DNA of 64,000 nt, from assembly GCF_009184395.1 (NCBI RefSeq), contig NZ_WEIC01000002.1, forward strand, positions 62,001-126,000, written 5' to 3'. The notes below the pieces were generated by a model. That model made no database searches. It worked only from the letters and a program-made list of their open reading frames with translations, and was not told the DNA's origin. Below, piece by piece: positions 19,074-27,650 of this stretch; positions within the stretch are counted from its first letter, which is position 1, and each line of letters begins with the position of its first letter. A program made the position numbers and the translations under genes. The stretch is from Amylibacter sp. SFDW26 (lineage in GTDB: Bacteria > Pseudomonadota > Alphaproteobacteria > Rhodobacterales > Rhodobacteraceae).

Positions 19074-19598
19074 CTATGCCAATGTTGCAGCAGCAGCTTT
19101 TAACTCTGCATCCAAAGCGGCGTCCTTCATAACACCTTTCTCTGCATCAAATGCATCATAGAAACTCGGCACAGACACAGTCGCCTTAACCTCTGCCCCA
19201 AAATGCGGCATTGATCCTGCGGCAGCAGCCAAAACAGATTGTGCACCACCTGCACCCGGTGATGTTGCCAGCAAAACCATCGCTTTATCTGCGTAAACTT
19301 TGCCTTCCAAACGAGAGGCCCAGTCAAACGTGTTCTTATAAGCCGCCGAATAGCTGCCATTATGCTCTGCAAATGAAATTATCACAGCATCAACCGCGGC
19401 AATCTTATCTTTAAACGCCTGAGCCAAATCAGGAACACCAGCAGCCTCTTCACGATCGCTGCTATAAATAGGCATTTCAAAGTCATTCAGATCAATGACC
19501 TCCACATCTGCATTCGGAACAAGACCCGCTGCATATGTCACCAATTGTTTGTTTATCGATTTTGAGCTGCTGCTTGCAGCAAATGCTAGAATTTTCAT
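19074..19598 (-). CDS. NADPH-dependent FMN reductase family protein
   Basis: The 174-residue flavodoxin-like protein starts MKILAFAASSSSKSINKQLV, where the serine-rich loop binds the FMN phosphate. It also has AVDAVIISFAEHNGSYSAAYKNTFDW and LLATSPGAGGAQSVL, typical of the NADPH-dependent FMN/quinone reductase family (ArsH/ChrR/SsuE-like). I chose ATG 19598 because AGGAAA lies just before it; an upstream ATG at 19613 is poorly placed. It is divergent from a LysR regulator with 101 bp between, which likely controls it. A role in quinone or nitro-compound reduction is likely but not shown. Confidence 0.88.
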   Translation of the reverse strand: MKILAFAASSSSKSINKQLVTYAAGLVPNADVEVIDLNDFEMPIYSSDREEAAGVPDLAQAFKDKIAAVDAVIISFAEHNGSYSAAYKNTFDWASRLEGKVYADKAMVLLATSPGAGGAQSVLAAAAGSMPHFGAEVKATVSVPSFYDAFDAEKGVMKDAALDAELKAAAATLA

Positions 19599-19699
19599 GA
19601 CTTTCCTCATCATTAATTTTCAAACAAACTTGCATGTCATAAAAATATACACAATATATTTAAAAATACATCAGATGTGCGTTTATGCAAAGGTAAACT

Positions 19700-20554
19700 A
19701 TGGATCATTGGACAGAAATTAAAACCGCATACGAAGTCGTCCGTTTGGGCACTGTCAGTGCAGCCGCTGACGCTTTAAACGTACACCGCGCCACAGTCAT
19801 TCGACATATTGACCTGCTAGAAGCAGAGCTCGGCACGAAATTGTTCCAACGACACGCACGTGGATACACTCCAACAGAGGCAGGCCAAGATTTATTGCGT
19901 GTCGCAAAAACCACGGATGAGCAATTCAACCAACTTGCCATGCGCACCAAGGGCAGCGCATCAGAATTATCTGGCGAGCTCGTCATCACATCACTGGAAT
20001 CTATGGCTTCTATCTTGATGCCCGCCATCAATACGTTTCGCACAGAGTACCCAAACGTCATCATCCGCTACATCACCAGCGGCCGTGTGATAAAACTGGA
20101 ATACGGCGAGGCACATATCGCCATTCGCGCAGGCCCAAAACCAACGGAATTGGACAACGTCGTTCAACCCTACATAACATCCGAGATGGGGTTATATGCA
20201 TCCAAAGATTATATTGACCGCAAAGGCACAAACATCGACATAACCGACCACGATTTCATTGGCCCGCATGATACAAATGTTGGCGCGCCATTCTTTAAAT
20301 GGCTTCTCGCTAACATCCCATCGGAACAAATCGTTTTACGCACCACAAACGAAAGCGTCGGCACAAAAGCCGTACTCTCTGGAATAGGTGTTGGCTTTAT
20401 GGAGACCAACAGAGCCAAAAGAAACGGTTTGGTAGAAATCGTAGCCCCCAAAGAGGAATGGAGCGGACAAACATGGTTGGTCACACATGTGGACTTACAC
20501 CGCACAGCCAAAGTTCAAGCTTTCTTAAACATCTTAAAACAGCGCAATATTTAA
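19700..20554 (+). CDS. LysR family transcriptional regulator
   Basis: This 284-residue protein has the N-terminal LysR winged helix (VVRLGTVSAAADALNVHRATVIRHIDLLEAELGTKLFQRHARGYTPT, spanning about residues 11-57) and a C-terminal periplasmic-binding-like effector domain. It faces the FMN reductase gene across a 101-bp AT-rich gap containing TTGCAT at 19630 and ATGCAA at 19685. This is the usual arrangement for a LysR regulator acting on its divergent neighbour, probably in response to a redox-active compound. The inducer cannot be read from the sequence. Confidence 0.92.
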   Translation: MDHWTEIKTAYEVVRLGTVSAAADALNVHRATVIRHIDLLEAELGTKLFQRHARGYTPTEAGQDLLRVAKTTDEQFNQLAMRTKGSASELSGELVITSLESMASILMPAINTFRTEYPNVIIRYITSGRVIKLEYGEAHIAIRAGPKPTELDNVVQPYITSEMGLYASKDYIDRKGTNIDITDHDFIGPHDTNVGAPFFKWLLANIPSEQIVLRTTNESVGTKAVLSGIGVGFMETNRAKRNGLVEIVAPKEEWSGQTWLVTHVDLHRTAKVQAFLNILKQRNI

Positions 20555-20679
20555 GAGCTTATCAATCCATGTGGATACAAACCTCGGTTAATGTTCACGG
20601 AATACTGATGTAGTGTGATTGGCAGCACAGCAAGTTTATAGCCTATGCATAGTGCAATTAAGCACATGAAAGGCTCTTT

Positions 20680-22065
20680 ATGGTACTGGCAATTAACCTT
20701 AAATCCCGCATTTTTTTCATTGTATCACTGGCAATGCTTTCTCTATCATGGACCCAAACACTCAGGGCCCAAGAAACAGTGAAATTGCCCAACTATGTGA
20801 TTGAGCAATATGGAACGCCCCCAGTAGTCCCAAAAGGCCCATTGCCAAAGGCACTGCGGTCAGCCGTAAAAGTAGCATTTATTGATAGTATGGCCCAATC
20901 AACTTGGGGAAGAGATCAAACATTAGCTTTGGCAGAAATTTCTGAATCAAAAGACCCTCGGATTGTTTGGCTTATCAGTGATTTGATGCGCTTCGCATCT
21001 AGTCCACAGCTAAACACAGTGCTGACGACTGCTGCTAATGATTTACTTGGTACAAACTTATCAGACCGAAATAGTTGGGGAACCGTTACCGATCACCTCA
21101 TCGCTTGGGATATTCCAGAACCCCCAAATTACCTGCGTGTTAAACGTGCTATCTTCACAAGCGTTTTTCCTGGCTGGGACAAAATATTTGTAAAAGGTGA
21201 CATTGATTGGAGATTGGTATCATGGGGCGGCGTTCTTATCGACAACCGCGCATACGATACAACAGATGAAGCCTGTAATTGCATTCCTGCGGCTGATAAT
21301 CCTGAGGTAAGTAACGCAAAAGATGCCACATGGCTCAAAGACAGCGACATTGTTTTTGGCATTGAAGTGAACGGTGAATATCGCGCCTATCCTCGTCAAA
21401 TTATGGAAGTTCGCGAAATGGTGAACGACACATTGGGGGGGCGTGATCTAGGAATTCCTTACTGTACTCTATGTGGTGCGGCACAGGCATATTTTACCGA
21501 CCAACTGCCACGAGGCGTTAAACGACCAATATTGCGCACCTCTGGATTGCTAAGTCGATCCAACAAAGTGATGTACGATCTCAATACCTATTCTGTTTTT
21601 GATACGTTCTTAGGTCACGCGGTCACAGGACCACTTGCCAAAAAGAACATCAAACTTAAACAAGCGGCGGTCATCACAACAGATTGGGGAACTTGGAAGA
21701 AAGAACATCCAGAGACAACGGTGCTACTTGAAAGATACGCACTTGGTCGCGACCCAGATTTTCGCAATGGACGTGATGCCAATGGCCCAATATTTCCAAT
21801 TGGTGATGTTGATCCACGTTTGCCAGTCCATGAAGATATCATTGGTATCGTTACAGCATCAGGCAAACCAGTGGCCTTTCAACGAAGCAAAGCATTTGTA
21901 GCTTTAAAAAAAGGCAAGGAAATCTCTTTTGAAAATATCCAACTAAAACTGGATGCTGGTGGTATAAAAGCGGTGGATGCAAACGGCTCAGATCTTGGTA
22001 GTCATCAGGCATTCTGGTTTGCGTGGTCTCAGTTCCACCCACAAACGGCGCTCTGGCCTCGGTGA
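20680..22065 (+). CDS. DUF3179 domain secreted protein
   Basis: The 461-residue protein has an N-terminal signal peptide (residues about 1-31, ending TLRAQE) and a DUF3179 body. Key segments are VFGIEVNGEYRAYPRQIME, DRSLGIPYCTLCGAA-like LGIPYCTLCGAAQAYF with a CxxC, and SRSNKVMYDLNTYSVFDTFLG. DUF3179 is of unknown function and usually exported. AAAGGC precedes the ATG. It stands alone between the LysR gene and rpsO, and interrupts the usual truB-rpsO neighbourhood. The CxxC and a second pair (EACNCIPA) could bind metal or form disulfides. Confidence 0.88.
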   Translation: MVLAINLKSRIFFIVSLAMLSLSWTQTLRAQETVKLPNYVIEQYGTPPVVPKGPLPKALRSAVKVAFIDSMAQSTWGRDQTLALAEISESKDPRIVWLISDLMRFASSPQLNTVLTTAANDLLGTNLSDRNSWGTVTDHLIAWDIPEPPNYLRVKRAIFTSVFPGWDKIFVKGDIDWRLVSWGGVLIDNRAYDTTDEACNCIPAADNPEVSNAKDATWLKDSDIVFGIEVNGEYRAYPRQIMEVREMVNDTLGGRDLGIPYCTLCGAAQAYFTDQLPRGVKRPILRTSGLLSRSNKVMYDLNTYSVFDTFLGHAVTGPLAKKNIKLKQAAVITTDWGTWKKEHPETTVLLERYALGRDPDFRNGRDANGPIFPIGDVDPRLPVHEDIIGIVTASGKPVAFQRSKAFVALKKGKEISFENIQLKLDAGGIKAVDANGSDLGSHQAFWFAWSQFHPQTALWPR

Positions 22066-22233
22066 AGTAACTTCTGATGCACTCAAGCAACAAATCAACC
22101 CCAACGCATATTTTGCTTCCATTCCTAACGATTCGGGCATAAAAGCCCCAAATCCGTGCAAATTCACGGACTCCATGGGCCCTGCTGGACGATATCCCGG
22201 CTTGCGCCATTAACTCTAACCAAGGAGACCCCG
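22066..22233 (+). promoter_or_regulatory. rpsO leader with two hairpins
   Basis: The leader before rpsO has a small hairpin (GGGC at 22135-22138 with GCCC at 22145-22148) and a perfect six-pair hairpin (TCCGTG at 22153-22158 with CACGGA at 22165-22170). A segment then runs into the AAGGAG ribosome binding site at 22222-22227. S15 is known to repress its own translation through leader structure in several bacteria, so this may be its binding site. That role is inferred; the 3' side of the DUF3179 transcript may also end here. Confidence 0.4.
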
Positions 22234-22503
22234 ATGTCGATCACTGCAGAGCGTAAAGCTGAGCTAATTAAAGAGTATGCAACAAAACCTGGTGACACTG
22301 GTTCCCCAGAAGTTCAAGTTGCTATTCTTACTTCACGTATCTCTACACTTACAGAGCACTTTAAAACCAACAAAAAAGACAACCACTCACGTCGTGGTCT
22401 TTTGAAAATGGTTGCTCTACGTCGTAAGCTGCTAGATTACACAAAAGGCAAAGACGAGGCGCGTTACCAAGACCTTATCAAACGCCTAGGCATCCGCCGC
22501 TAA
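22234..22503 (+). CDS. rpsO: 30S ribosomal protein S15
   Basis: This 89-residue protein is complete S15. It opens [16 protein letters not shown], with the conserved [17 protein letters not shown] and the [19 protein letters not shown] helix. It binds the central domain of 16S rRNA early in 30S assembly. The ATG at 22234 has AAGGAG seven bases upstream; the longer frame starting at 22156 has no ribosome binding site and a non-family N-terminus. A UUCG-capped hairpin follows the stop, then pnp. Confidence 0.98.
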   Translation: MSITAERKAELIKEYATKPGDTGSPEVQVAILTSRISTLTEHFKTNKKDNHSRRGLLKMVALRRKLLDYTKGKDEARYQDLIKRLGIRR

Positions 22504-22507
22504 TACT

Positions 22508-22540
22508 CAAACGCACTCCTTCGGGGGTGCGTTTGCATTT
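22508..22540 (+). terminator. UUCG-capped hairpin between rpsO and pnp
   Basis: A 12-pair stem (22508-22519 with 22524-22535, one G-U pair) is closed by the exceptionally stable C(UUCG)G tetraloop and followed by CATTTTG. It fits an intrinsic terminator or a 3' end stabilising hairpin for rpsO. A weak T-run suggests that some transcription reads through into pnp. Confidence 0.8.
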
Positions 22541-22687
22541 TGACTAAGGGGCCGTGATCCCCTGCAATGGTGCAAAATCACAAATGTCCGTTGATCGGCA
22601 GGCCTGCCCGCCCCACCGATCGGATGATATGAAACAAGGGCACGGTCGCATACCAACGGGTGGCACCGTTATGAAAGAAGAAACGTT
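22541..22687 (+). promoter_or_regulatory. Structured pnp leader
   Basis: Three short stems can be paired in the pnp leader: 22547-22551 with 22559-22563, 22593-22598 with 22616-22621, and 22642-22646 with 22665-22669. In enterobacteria PNPase represses its own mRNA after RNase III cuts a leader stem. A similar loop is plausible here, but no cleavage site can be assigned by eye. Confidence 0.4.
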
Positions 22688-24817
22688 ATGTTTAACGAAG
22701 TAAAAAAATCCATAAAATGGGGTGAAGAAACCCTTACACTTGAAACAGGCAAAGTTGCACGTCAGGCTGACAGCACAGTGATCGCTACATACGGCGAAAC
22801 TTCTGTTCTAGCTGCCGTTTGTTTTGCAAAATCAGAAAAAGAGGGCCAAGGCTTTTTCCCTCTGACAGTGAATTACCAAGAAAAATACTACGCTGCGGGT
22901 AAAATCCCGGGTGGTTTCTTTAAGCGTGAAGCACGCCCAACAGAAAAAGAAACACTGACAGCACGTCTAATCGACCGTCCAATCCGCCCGCTTTTCGTGG
23001 ACGGTTTCAAACACGAAGTTCAAGTCACTTTGACAGTTCTATCACATGATCTGACAAACGACCCAGATATGGTTGCGATGATCGCAGCATCTGCTGCGCT
23101 TACACTATCAGGCGCACCATTCATGGGCCCAATCGGCAACTGTCGTGTTGGTTTTGAAGAAGGTCAATACGTTCTGAACCCAACAGTGGACGATATGCAC
23201 GATCTGAAAAACAACCCAGATCAACGTCTGGATCTTGTTGTTGCAGGCACCAAAGACGCTGTGATGATGGTTGAATCAGAAGCATACGAGTTGACTGAGG
23301 AAGAAATGCTGGGTGCGATCAACTTTGCACACGAGCAAATTCAGCCAGTGATCGACATGATCATCGACATGGCAGAAGACGCAGCAAACGAGCCTTTCGA
23401 TTACCAACCAGCAGATTACAGCGATCTTTATACAGCTGTTAAAAAAGCTGGCGAAAAAGGTATGCGCGCTGCTTACGGCAACACAGACAAACAAGAACGC
23501 ACAGCCGCTGTTTCAGCAGCACGTGAAGCGATTGTTGAAGGCCTATCAGAAGATCAAGCCGCAGACACAAACTTGGGCACATGTTTGAAAAAACTAGAGT
23601 CCGAAGTTGTTCGTGGCGACATCGTGAAAACAGGCAAGCGTATTGATGGTCGTGACCTATCTACAGTACGCCCAATTGTATCTGAAACAGGTATCCTACC
23701 ACGTACACACGGTTCTGCGTTGTTCACACGTGGCGAAACACAGGGCCTTGTTGTCACAACATTGGGCACTGGCGATGACGAGCAAATGATCGACGCATTG
23801 AACGGCACATACCGTTCGAACTTCTTACTACACTACAACTTCCCTCCATACTCTGTTGGTGAATGTGGTCGTATGATGGGCCCAGGCCGTCGTGAAATCG
23901 GTCACGGTAAATTGGCATGGCGCGCGTTGCAGGCAGTTCTGCCAGCAGCAACTGACTTCCCATACACAGTGCGCGTTGTTTCAGAAATCACTGAATCAAA
24001 CGGCTCGTCTTCAATGGCATCCGTTTGTGGTGGTTCTTTGTCTATGATGGACGCAGGCGTTCCACTAAAAGCACCAGTTGCTGGTGTGGCTATGGGTCTG
24101 ATCTTACAAGACAGCGGTGAATATGCTGTGCTTACTGACATCCTAGGTGATGAAGATCACTTGGGCGACATGGACTTTAAAGTGGCAGGTACTGAAAACG
24201 GTATCACATCACTGCAAATGGACATCAAAGTGACAGGCATCACAACAGAGATTATGGAAAAAGCTATGGCACAAGCCAAAGACGGCCGTATCCATATCCT
24301 GAATGAAATGGCAAACGCTTTGACAGAAGCTGGTTCTTTCTCTGAACACGCTCCACGTATTGAAACGATCAACATCAACCCAGAAAAAATCCGCGAAGTG
24401 ATCGGTTCTGGTGGTAAAGTGATCCGTGAAATCGTGGAAACATCTGGTGCGAAAATCGACATCAACGACGACGGCGTAATCAAAATCGCATCTTCGAATG
24501 GCGAACAGATTGAAACAGCCCGCAAGATGATCATGGACATCGCAGCAGAACCAGAAGTAGGCACAATCTACACTGGTAAAGTTGTAAAAGTCATGGACTT
24601 CGGCGCATTCGTAAACTTCTTTGGCAAACGCGACGGACTTGTGCACGTATCCCAAATGGCGAACGAGCGCGTAAATCACCCGAACGATTTGGTTAAAGAA
24701 GGCCAAGACGTAAAAGTGAAATTGATGGGCTTCGATGACCGCGGCAAAGTTCGCTTGTCTATGAAAGTGGTTGATCAAGACACTGGCGAAGAAATCGCCG
24801 CTGAGAAAAAAGACTAA
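22688..24817 (+). CDS. pnp: Polyribonucleotide nucleotidyltransferase (PNPase)
   Basis: The 709-residue enzyme has all PNPase parts. Two RNase PH domains are present ([18 protein letters not shown]; the second with [20 protein letters not shown] and [21 protein letters not shown]). A KH domain has [19 protein letters not shown], and the C-terminal S1 domain has [18 protein letters not shown]. It degrades RNA from the 3' end by phosphorolysis and joins the degradosome. Codon use is strongly biased in a manner typical of highly expressed genes. It ends at a strong terminator at 24842-24870. Confidence 0.98.
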   Translation: MFNEVKKSIKWGEETLTLETGKVARQADSTVIATYGETSVLAAVCFAKSEKEGQGFFPLTVNYQEKYYAAGKIPGGFFKREARPTEKETLTARLIDRPIRPLFVDGFKHEVQVTLTVLSHDLTNDPDMVAMIAASAALTLSGAPFMGPIGNCRVGFEEGQYVLNPTVDDMHDLKNNPDQRLDLVVAGTKDAVMMVESEAYELTEEEMLGAINFAHEQIQPVIDMIIDMAEDAANEPFDYQPADYSDLYTAVKKAGEKGMRAAYGNTDKQERTAAVSAAREAIVEGLSEDQAADTNLGTCLKKLESEVVRGDIVKTGKRIDGRDLSTVRPIVSETGILPRTHGSALFTRGETQGLVVTTLGTGDDEQMIDALNGTYRSNFLLHYNFPPYSVGECGRMMGPGRREIGHGKLAWRALQAVLPAATDFPYTVRVVSEITESNGSSSMASVCGGSLSMMDAGVPLKAPVAGVAMGLILQDSGEYAVLTDILGDEDHLGDMDFKVAGTENGITSLQMDIKVTGITTEIMEKAMAQAKDGRIHILNEMANALTEAGSFSEHAPRIETININPEKIREVIGSGGKVIREIVETSGAKIDINDDGVIKIASSNGEQIETARKMIMDIAAEPEVGTIYTGKVVKVMDFGAFVNFFGKRDGLVHVSQMANERVNHPNDLVKEGQDVKVKLMGFDDRGKVRLSMKVVDQDTGEEIAAEKKD

Positions 24818-24841
24818 TCTTTTAACTCAGTCAGAATTAAG

Positions 24842-24870
24842 AAAGGCCTCGCATTCGCGGGGCCTTTTTT
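24842..24870 (+). terminator. Intrinsic terminator after pnp
   Basis: An 11-pair stem (AAAGGCCTCGC at 24842-24852 with GCGGGGCCTTT at 24857-24867, one G-U pair) with an ATTC loop is followed by a T-run. It ends the rpsO-pnp transcript 25 bases after the pnp stop. Confidence 0.9.
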
Positions 24871-24898
24871 ATGTGCTATAATAAACTAGATATAGAGC

Positions 24899-25786
24899 TT
24901 ACCTTGGCTCACGCGTCTGAATTTCCAATATCAGCGCACGACCAATATCAGAGACAATTTTATTTCGAAGCTGAAAGTCTGCGTCATTTTCAGTCAGATA
25001 AATTGCTGCAAGATATTGCCCGCCATCAGGAACCTGTAAGAAGGCAATAATACTACGCGAACCAAAGCCGCCAGCACCCGTTTTATCTCCAATAACCCAA
25101 CCATCTGGCAAATGCGCTCTGATCAATGCATCAGCAACCTGATCATCAATCATCCATTGTGCCAGCTGTTTTGCAGAGGCAGGTTTTAACACGTCACCCA
25201 AAAGAAGTGTTTCAAGAGTGCTTAAAATAGCGCGTGGCGTTGTTGTATCACGCAAATCACCTGGTGTTCCTTCATTCAATTCAGTTTCCCATCGGTCAAG
25301 GCGAGTAGTGGCATCACCAATCTTGCGTAAAAAATCTGTTAATCCTTTAGGACCGCCCATCGTTTCCAAAAGCAAATTAGCTGCAGTATTATCGCTGATC
25401 GTTATTGTTGCTTCACATAAACTTCCCACACTCATCCCAACCTGAACATGTTCTTCAGTTACTGGCGAATAAGACACCAGATCATCTTCTTGAAAGTTCA
25501 CAAGTCTGGAAATATCCTCTTGTTCTGCATCAACACGTGCAAGGACCGCACCGCAAAGAAGAGCCTTGAACGTACTGGACATTGGGAAGCGTTCATCTGC
25601 ACGCATTGCGATTTCCCAATCAGAGGAAACATCCCTTAACAAAACACCAATACGTGCCCCCAGTTTTGCTTCCCAATTGCTAACGGTTTTCTGCACTCCT
25701 TGGGCAAAACCAGCTCCAGCAACAGATGTACTAATCCCTGCGATTATTATGAAATGATACAAAATTCTCTTCGATAATCCTACCAT
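24899..25786 (-). CDS. Class A beta-lactamase
   Basis: The product (295 residues) has every class A serine beta-lactamase motif. STFK is at residues 71-74 (nucleophile Ser71 and Lys74), SDN at 131-133, the omega-loop RWETELNE has Glu167, and KTG is at 235-237. Cys78 and Cys124 fit the TEM/CARB disulfide. The GAGGFGSRSI tail after KTG is closer to carbenicillinase-type enzymes than to TEM. A signal peptide (ending AGFAQ) directs it to the periplasm, where it hydrolyses beta-lactams. GGAGAG sits before ATG 25786; an upstream frame start at 25867 is not supported. It is a lone gene with no linked regulator or mobile element. Confidence 0.95.
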   Translation of the reverse strand: MVGLSKRILYHFIIIAGISTSVAGAGFAQGVQKTVSNWEAKLGARIGVLLRDVSSDWEIAMRADERFPMSSTFKALLCGAVLARVDAEQEDISRLVNFQEDDLVSYSPVTEEHVQVGMSVGSLCEATITISDNTAANLLLETMGGPKGLTDFLRKIGDATTRLDRWETELNEGTPGDLRDTTTPRAILSTLETLLLGDVLKPASAKQLAQWMIDDQVADALIRAHLPDGWVIGDKTGAGGFGSRSIIAFLQVPDGGQYLAAIYLTENDADFQLRNKIVSDIGRALILEIQTREPR

Positions 25787-26133
25787 GACTACTCTCCAAT
25801 TTCTTTGCTTTAATACCTGTGTAAATTTATCTCTTGAAACAAATATGCAATAGCATCGATGCATCATAAATGTTCCTTCAAAATTGCACTTAGATCACCA
25901 ACTCTTAATTTTTCAAATAATAAAAGACGCATTTAAAAATAGCGTTGAAGGTTAGGCAAAATTTTGCGCATTAAATCGATAAAGCGCGGCGATATTAAGA
26001 CAGCACAGCAAACATAACCCTTCGATCTAAATCCCCCAATTTAACCCATCGGCGAATATCGCGGCCCGAAATCAATTGCTATCTCGAACTCATCGAACGC
26101 AATCCCGTGTTCAGCATATTCGGAGTTACACAC
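25787..26133. other. AT-rich intergenic region between the divergent bla and PepSY-like genes
   Basis: This gap of about 350 bases carries no convincing gene. It must hold the promoters of the beta-lactamase gene (minus) and the small exported protein (plus). The one notable element is a perfect 12-base palindrome, GCAAAATTTTGC at 25956-25967, which could be a regulator site. No LysR-type (ampR) gene adjoins it. Confidence 0.5.
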
Positions 26134-26397
26134 ATGAGAAAAACAACAACAGCCCTAAGCGCCCTAGCAATCGCAGCTGCCCTAACACCAGCTCTAGCTG
26201 CCAGCGCCCCAGAGGTGACGGATCAAATCGTCGCGCAAATGAAAGAGCAAGGCTACACAAACATCACTGTAGAAACTTCGCTTCTGGGTCGCACAGAAAT
26301 CGAAGGCGAAAAAGACGGTGAAGAACGTGAAGTGGTTCTTAATAAATCAGGTGAAATCCTACGGGACGAAGTTGAATTGGAAAGTGACGACGACTAG
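26134..26397 (+). CDS. Small exported PepSY-like protein
   Basis: The 87-residue product has a signal peptide (MRKTTTALSALAIAAALTPA then LAAS) and a short acidic domain. The pattern EVTDQIVAQMKEQGYTNITV followed by a glutamate-rich strand and VVLNKSGEILRDEVE resembles a single PepSY repeat. PepSY domains occur in peptidase inhibitors and sensor proteins. GGAG lies eight bases before the ATG; an earlier in-frame start at 26107 would place nine residues before the signal. A perfect terminator hairpin follows at 26458-26492, so it is a single-gene unit. The job is unknown. Confidence 0.75.
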   Translation: MRKTTTALSALAIAAALTPALAASAPEVTDQIVAQMKEQGYTNITVETSLLGRTEIEGEKDGEEREVVLNKSGEILRDEVELESDDD

Positions 26398-26457
26398 TGG
26401 TCAGTAATAAGGCTGCATAGATTCCCGTCTCGCGGCTATAGTATCCCTTTCCTTTTC

Positions 26458-26492
26458 GCGCCACCTTTGCCAAAAAGGTGGCGCAACTTTTT
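26458..26492 (+). terminator. Intrinsic terminator after the PepSY-like gene
   Basis: A perfect 11-pair stem (GCGCCACCTTT at 26458-26468 with its complement at 26474-26484) with a five-base loop is followed by AACTTTTTG. It lies 61 bases after the stop of the small exported protein and 17 before the next start codon. Confidence 0.9.
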
Positions 26493-26500
26493 GAAGGTTT

Positions 26501-27007
26501 ATGATGTTACCATCTGTCATACGATTTATCCTGATCATCCAAATCATCTGCGCGTTGGTGTTCATCTCTGAATTCATCGGGCAAGTGTTCGGCATCAAAG
26601 CATTAGACCTGCCATGGCAATGGCACGAATACATCGAAATATCCGCCGTCGCAGGTTTGCTGATCGGCATGGGCGTTACCATATATACCCTACGCGCCAC
26701 ATTACAGCGCAACCGCAAAATCGAAGATCAACTGTTGCTGGCCTCTGGTGAGTTCGAAGAATTATTAAAGTTGAAATTCAAAAAATGGTCTTTGACCAAA
26801 GCCGAAAAAGACGTGGCGCATCTGATCATCAAAGGCTTCACTACATCAGAGATTGCAGAGTTTCGTGGCAAAAGCGAAGGTACGATCAAAGCCCAAAGTG
26901 CCGCTGTTTATAAAAAGGCTGGTATGGGCGGGCGCACCCAGCTTTTGGTCTCTTTCGTCGAAGACATGGTTGATCATGGGCAAGAAAAAAATACACCTGT
27001 GACCTAA
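26501..27007 (+). CDS. Membrane-anchored LuxR-type HTH regulator
   Basis: This 168-residue protein joins two N-terminal membrane helices (about residues 5-30 and 45-64) to a short charged linker and a C-terminal LuxR/GerE-type helix-turn-helix. The DNA-binding part reads LTKAEKDVAHLIIKGFTTSEI, then AEFRGKSEGTIKAQSAAVYKKAG. There is no receiver or autoinducer domain. GAAGG is placed well before the ATG. Such one-component membrane regulators are thought to sense envelope signals directly. Targets could be the adjacent ridA or the outer-membrane barrel gene, but this is inference. Confidence 0.85.
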   Translation: MMLPSVIRFILIIQIICALVFISEFIGQVFGIKALDLPWQWHEYIEISAVAGLLIGMGVTIYTLRATLQRNRKIEDQLLLASGEFEELLKLKFKKWSLTKAEKDVAHLIIKGFTTSEIAEFRGKSEGTIKAQSAAVYKKAGMGGRTQLLVSFVEDMVDHGQEKNTPVT

Positions 27008-27033
27008 GATAAATTCATATAAAGATCACAGAT

Positions 27034-27117
27034 ATGACCATCACGCGCAGCTATGAAGCACGCATGGCAACAGATGCAATCCTTGTAGAAATCTGTATCA
27101 TCGCCGCCATCAATTAA
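27034..27117 (+). pseudogene. ridA relic with internal deletion
   Basis: A 27-codon frame reads MTITRSYEARMATDAILVEI then CIIAAIN. Its first five residues match the start of the intact RidA 180 bp downstream (MSITR), and its last 18 or so match that protein's end (AHMAREAILIEICIVAAV). The roughly 90 codons in between are missing, with the reading frame kept. It looks like a decayed tandem duplicate of ridA. The remaining piece has no convincing ribosome binding site and is probably not translated to anything useful. Confidence 0.8.
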
Positions 27118-27123
27118 CCTTTC

Positions 27124-27168
27124 GCGTATGGCAAACTGTCATACGTGCTGTGCACGTTCTGTGCACGT
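27124..27168. repeat. Repeat cluster upstream of ridA (possible operator)
   Basis: An inverted repeat CGTATG/CATACG (27125-27130 and 27140-27145) runs into two direct copies of CTGTGCACGT at 27148-27157 and 27159-27168. These are spaced 11 bases apart, one helical turn. Each contains the palindrome GTGCAC. The cluster lies about 125 bp before the intact ridA start and suggests a regulator binding site. Confidence 0.4.
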
Positions 27169-27293
27169 CGATCATACATCCTGTTTTGATGTGTTTTCGT
27201 ATGGGTTAACACAAAGTTCGCCATACTGTTTTCTGGACATGGGATCACCGCTTGGGTAGCTAAGACACATACTCAAATCTCAGGAGATACCCC

Positions 27294-27650
27294 ATGTCCA
27301 TTACCCGTATGCATTCATCTGAACGCGCCACCCAAATCGTCATTCACAACAGCACGGTTTATCTGTCAGGTCAGGTTCCAAATGATGTCACCAAAGACAT
27401 CCAAGAACAGACACAGGATTGTTTGGATAAGGTCGAGGGACGTTTGGTCGAAGCGGGATCAGACAAAGATCACATCCTATCTGCCACAATATTCCTGCGC
27501 GATATCGACCGTGACTTTGCCCCAATGAACGAGATTTGGAATGCTTGGGTTGCAGGCGGCGAAAAACCAGCACGCGCTTGTGTCCAAGCACATATGGCAC
27601 GCGAGGCAATCTTGATTGAGATATGTATAGTCGCAGCTGTCAAAGACTAG
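27294..27650 (+). CDS. RidA family protein
   Basis: The 118-residue protein is a compact Rid-family member with VYLSGQVPNDVTKDIQEQT, ILSATIFLRDI and the closing EICIVAAVKD. Unlike the Rid protein at 855, it keeps the arginine-containing motif KPARACVQA, so it could act as an imine deaminase protecting PLP enzymes. AGGAG precedes the ATG. A relic copy lies just upstream. The leader shares a short motif with the barrel gene downstream. It is followed by a separate outer-membrane protein gene after 195 bp. Confidence 0.92.
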   Translation: MSITRMHSSERATQIVIHNSTVYLSGQVPNDVTKDIQEQTQDCLDKVEGRLVEAGSDKDHILSATIFLRDIDRDFAPMNEIWNAWVAGGEKPARACVQAHMAREAILIEICIVAAVKD

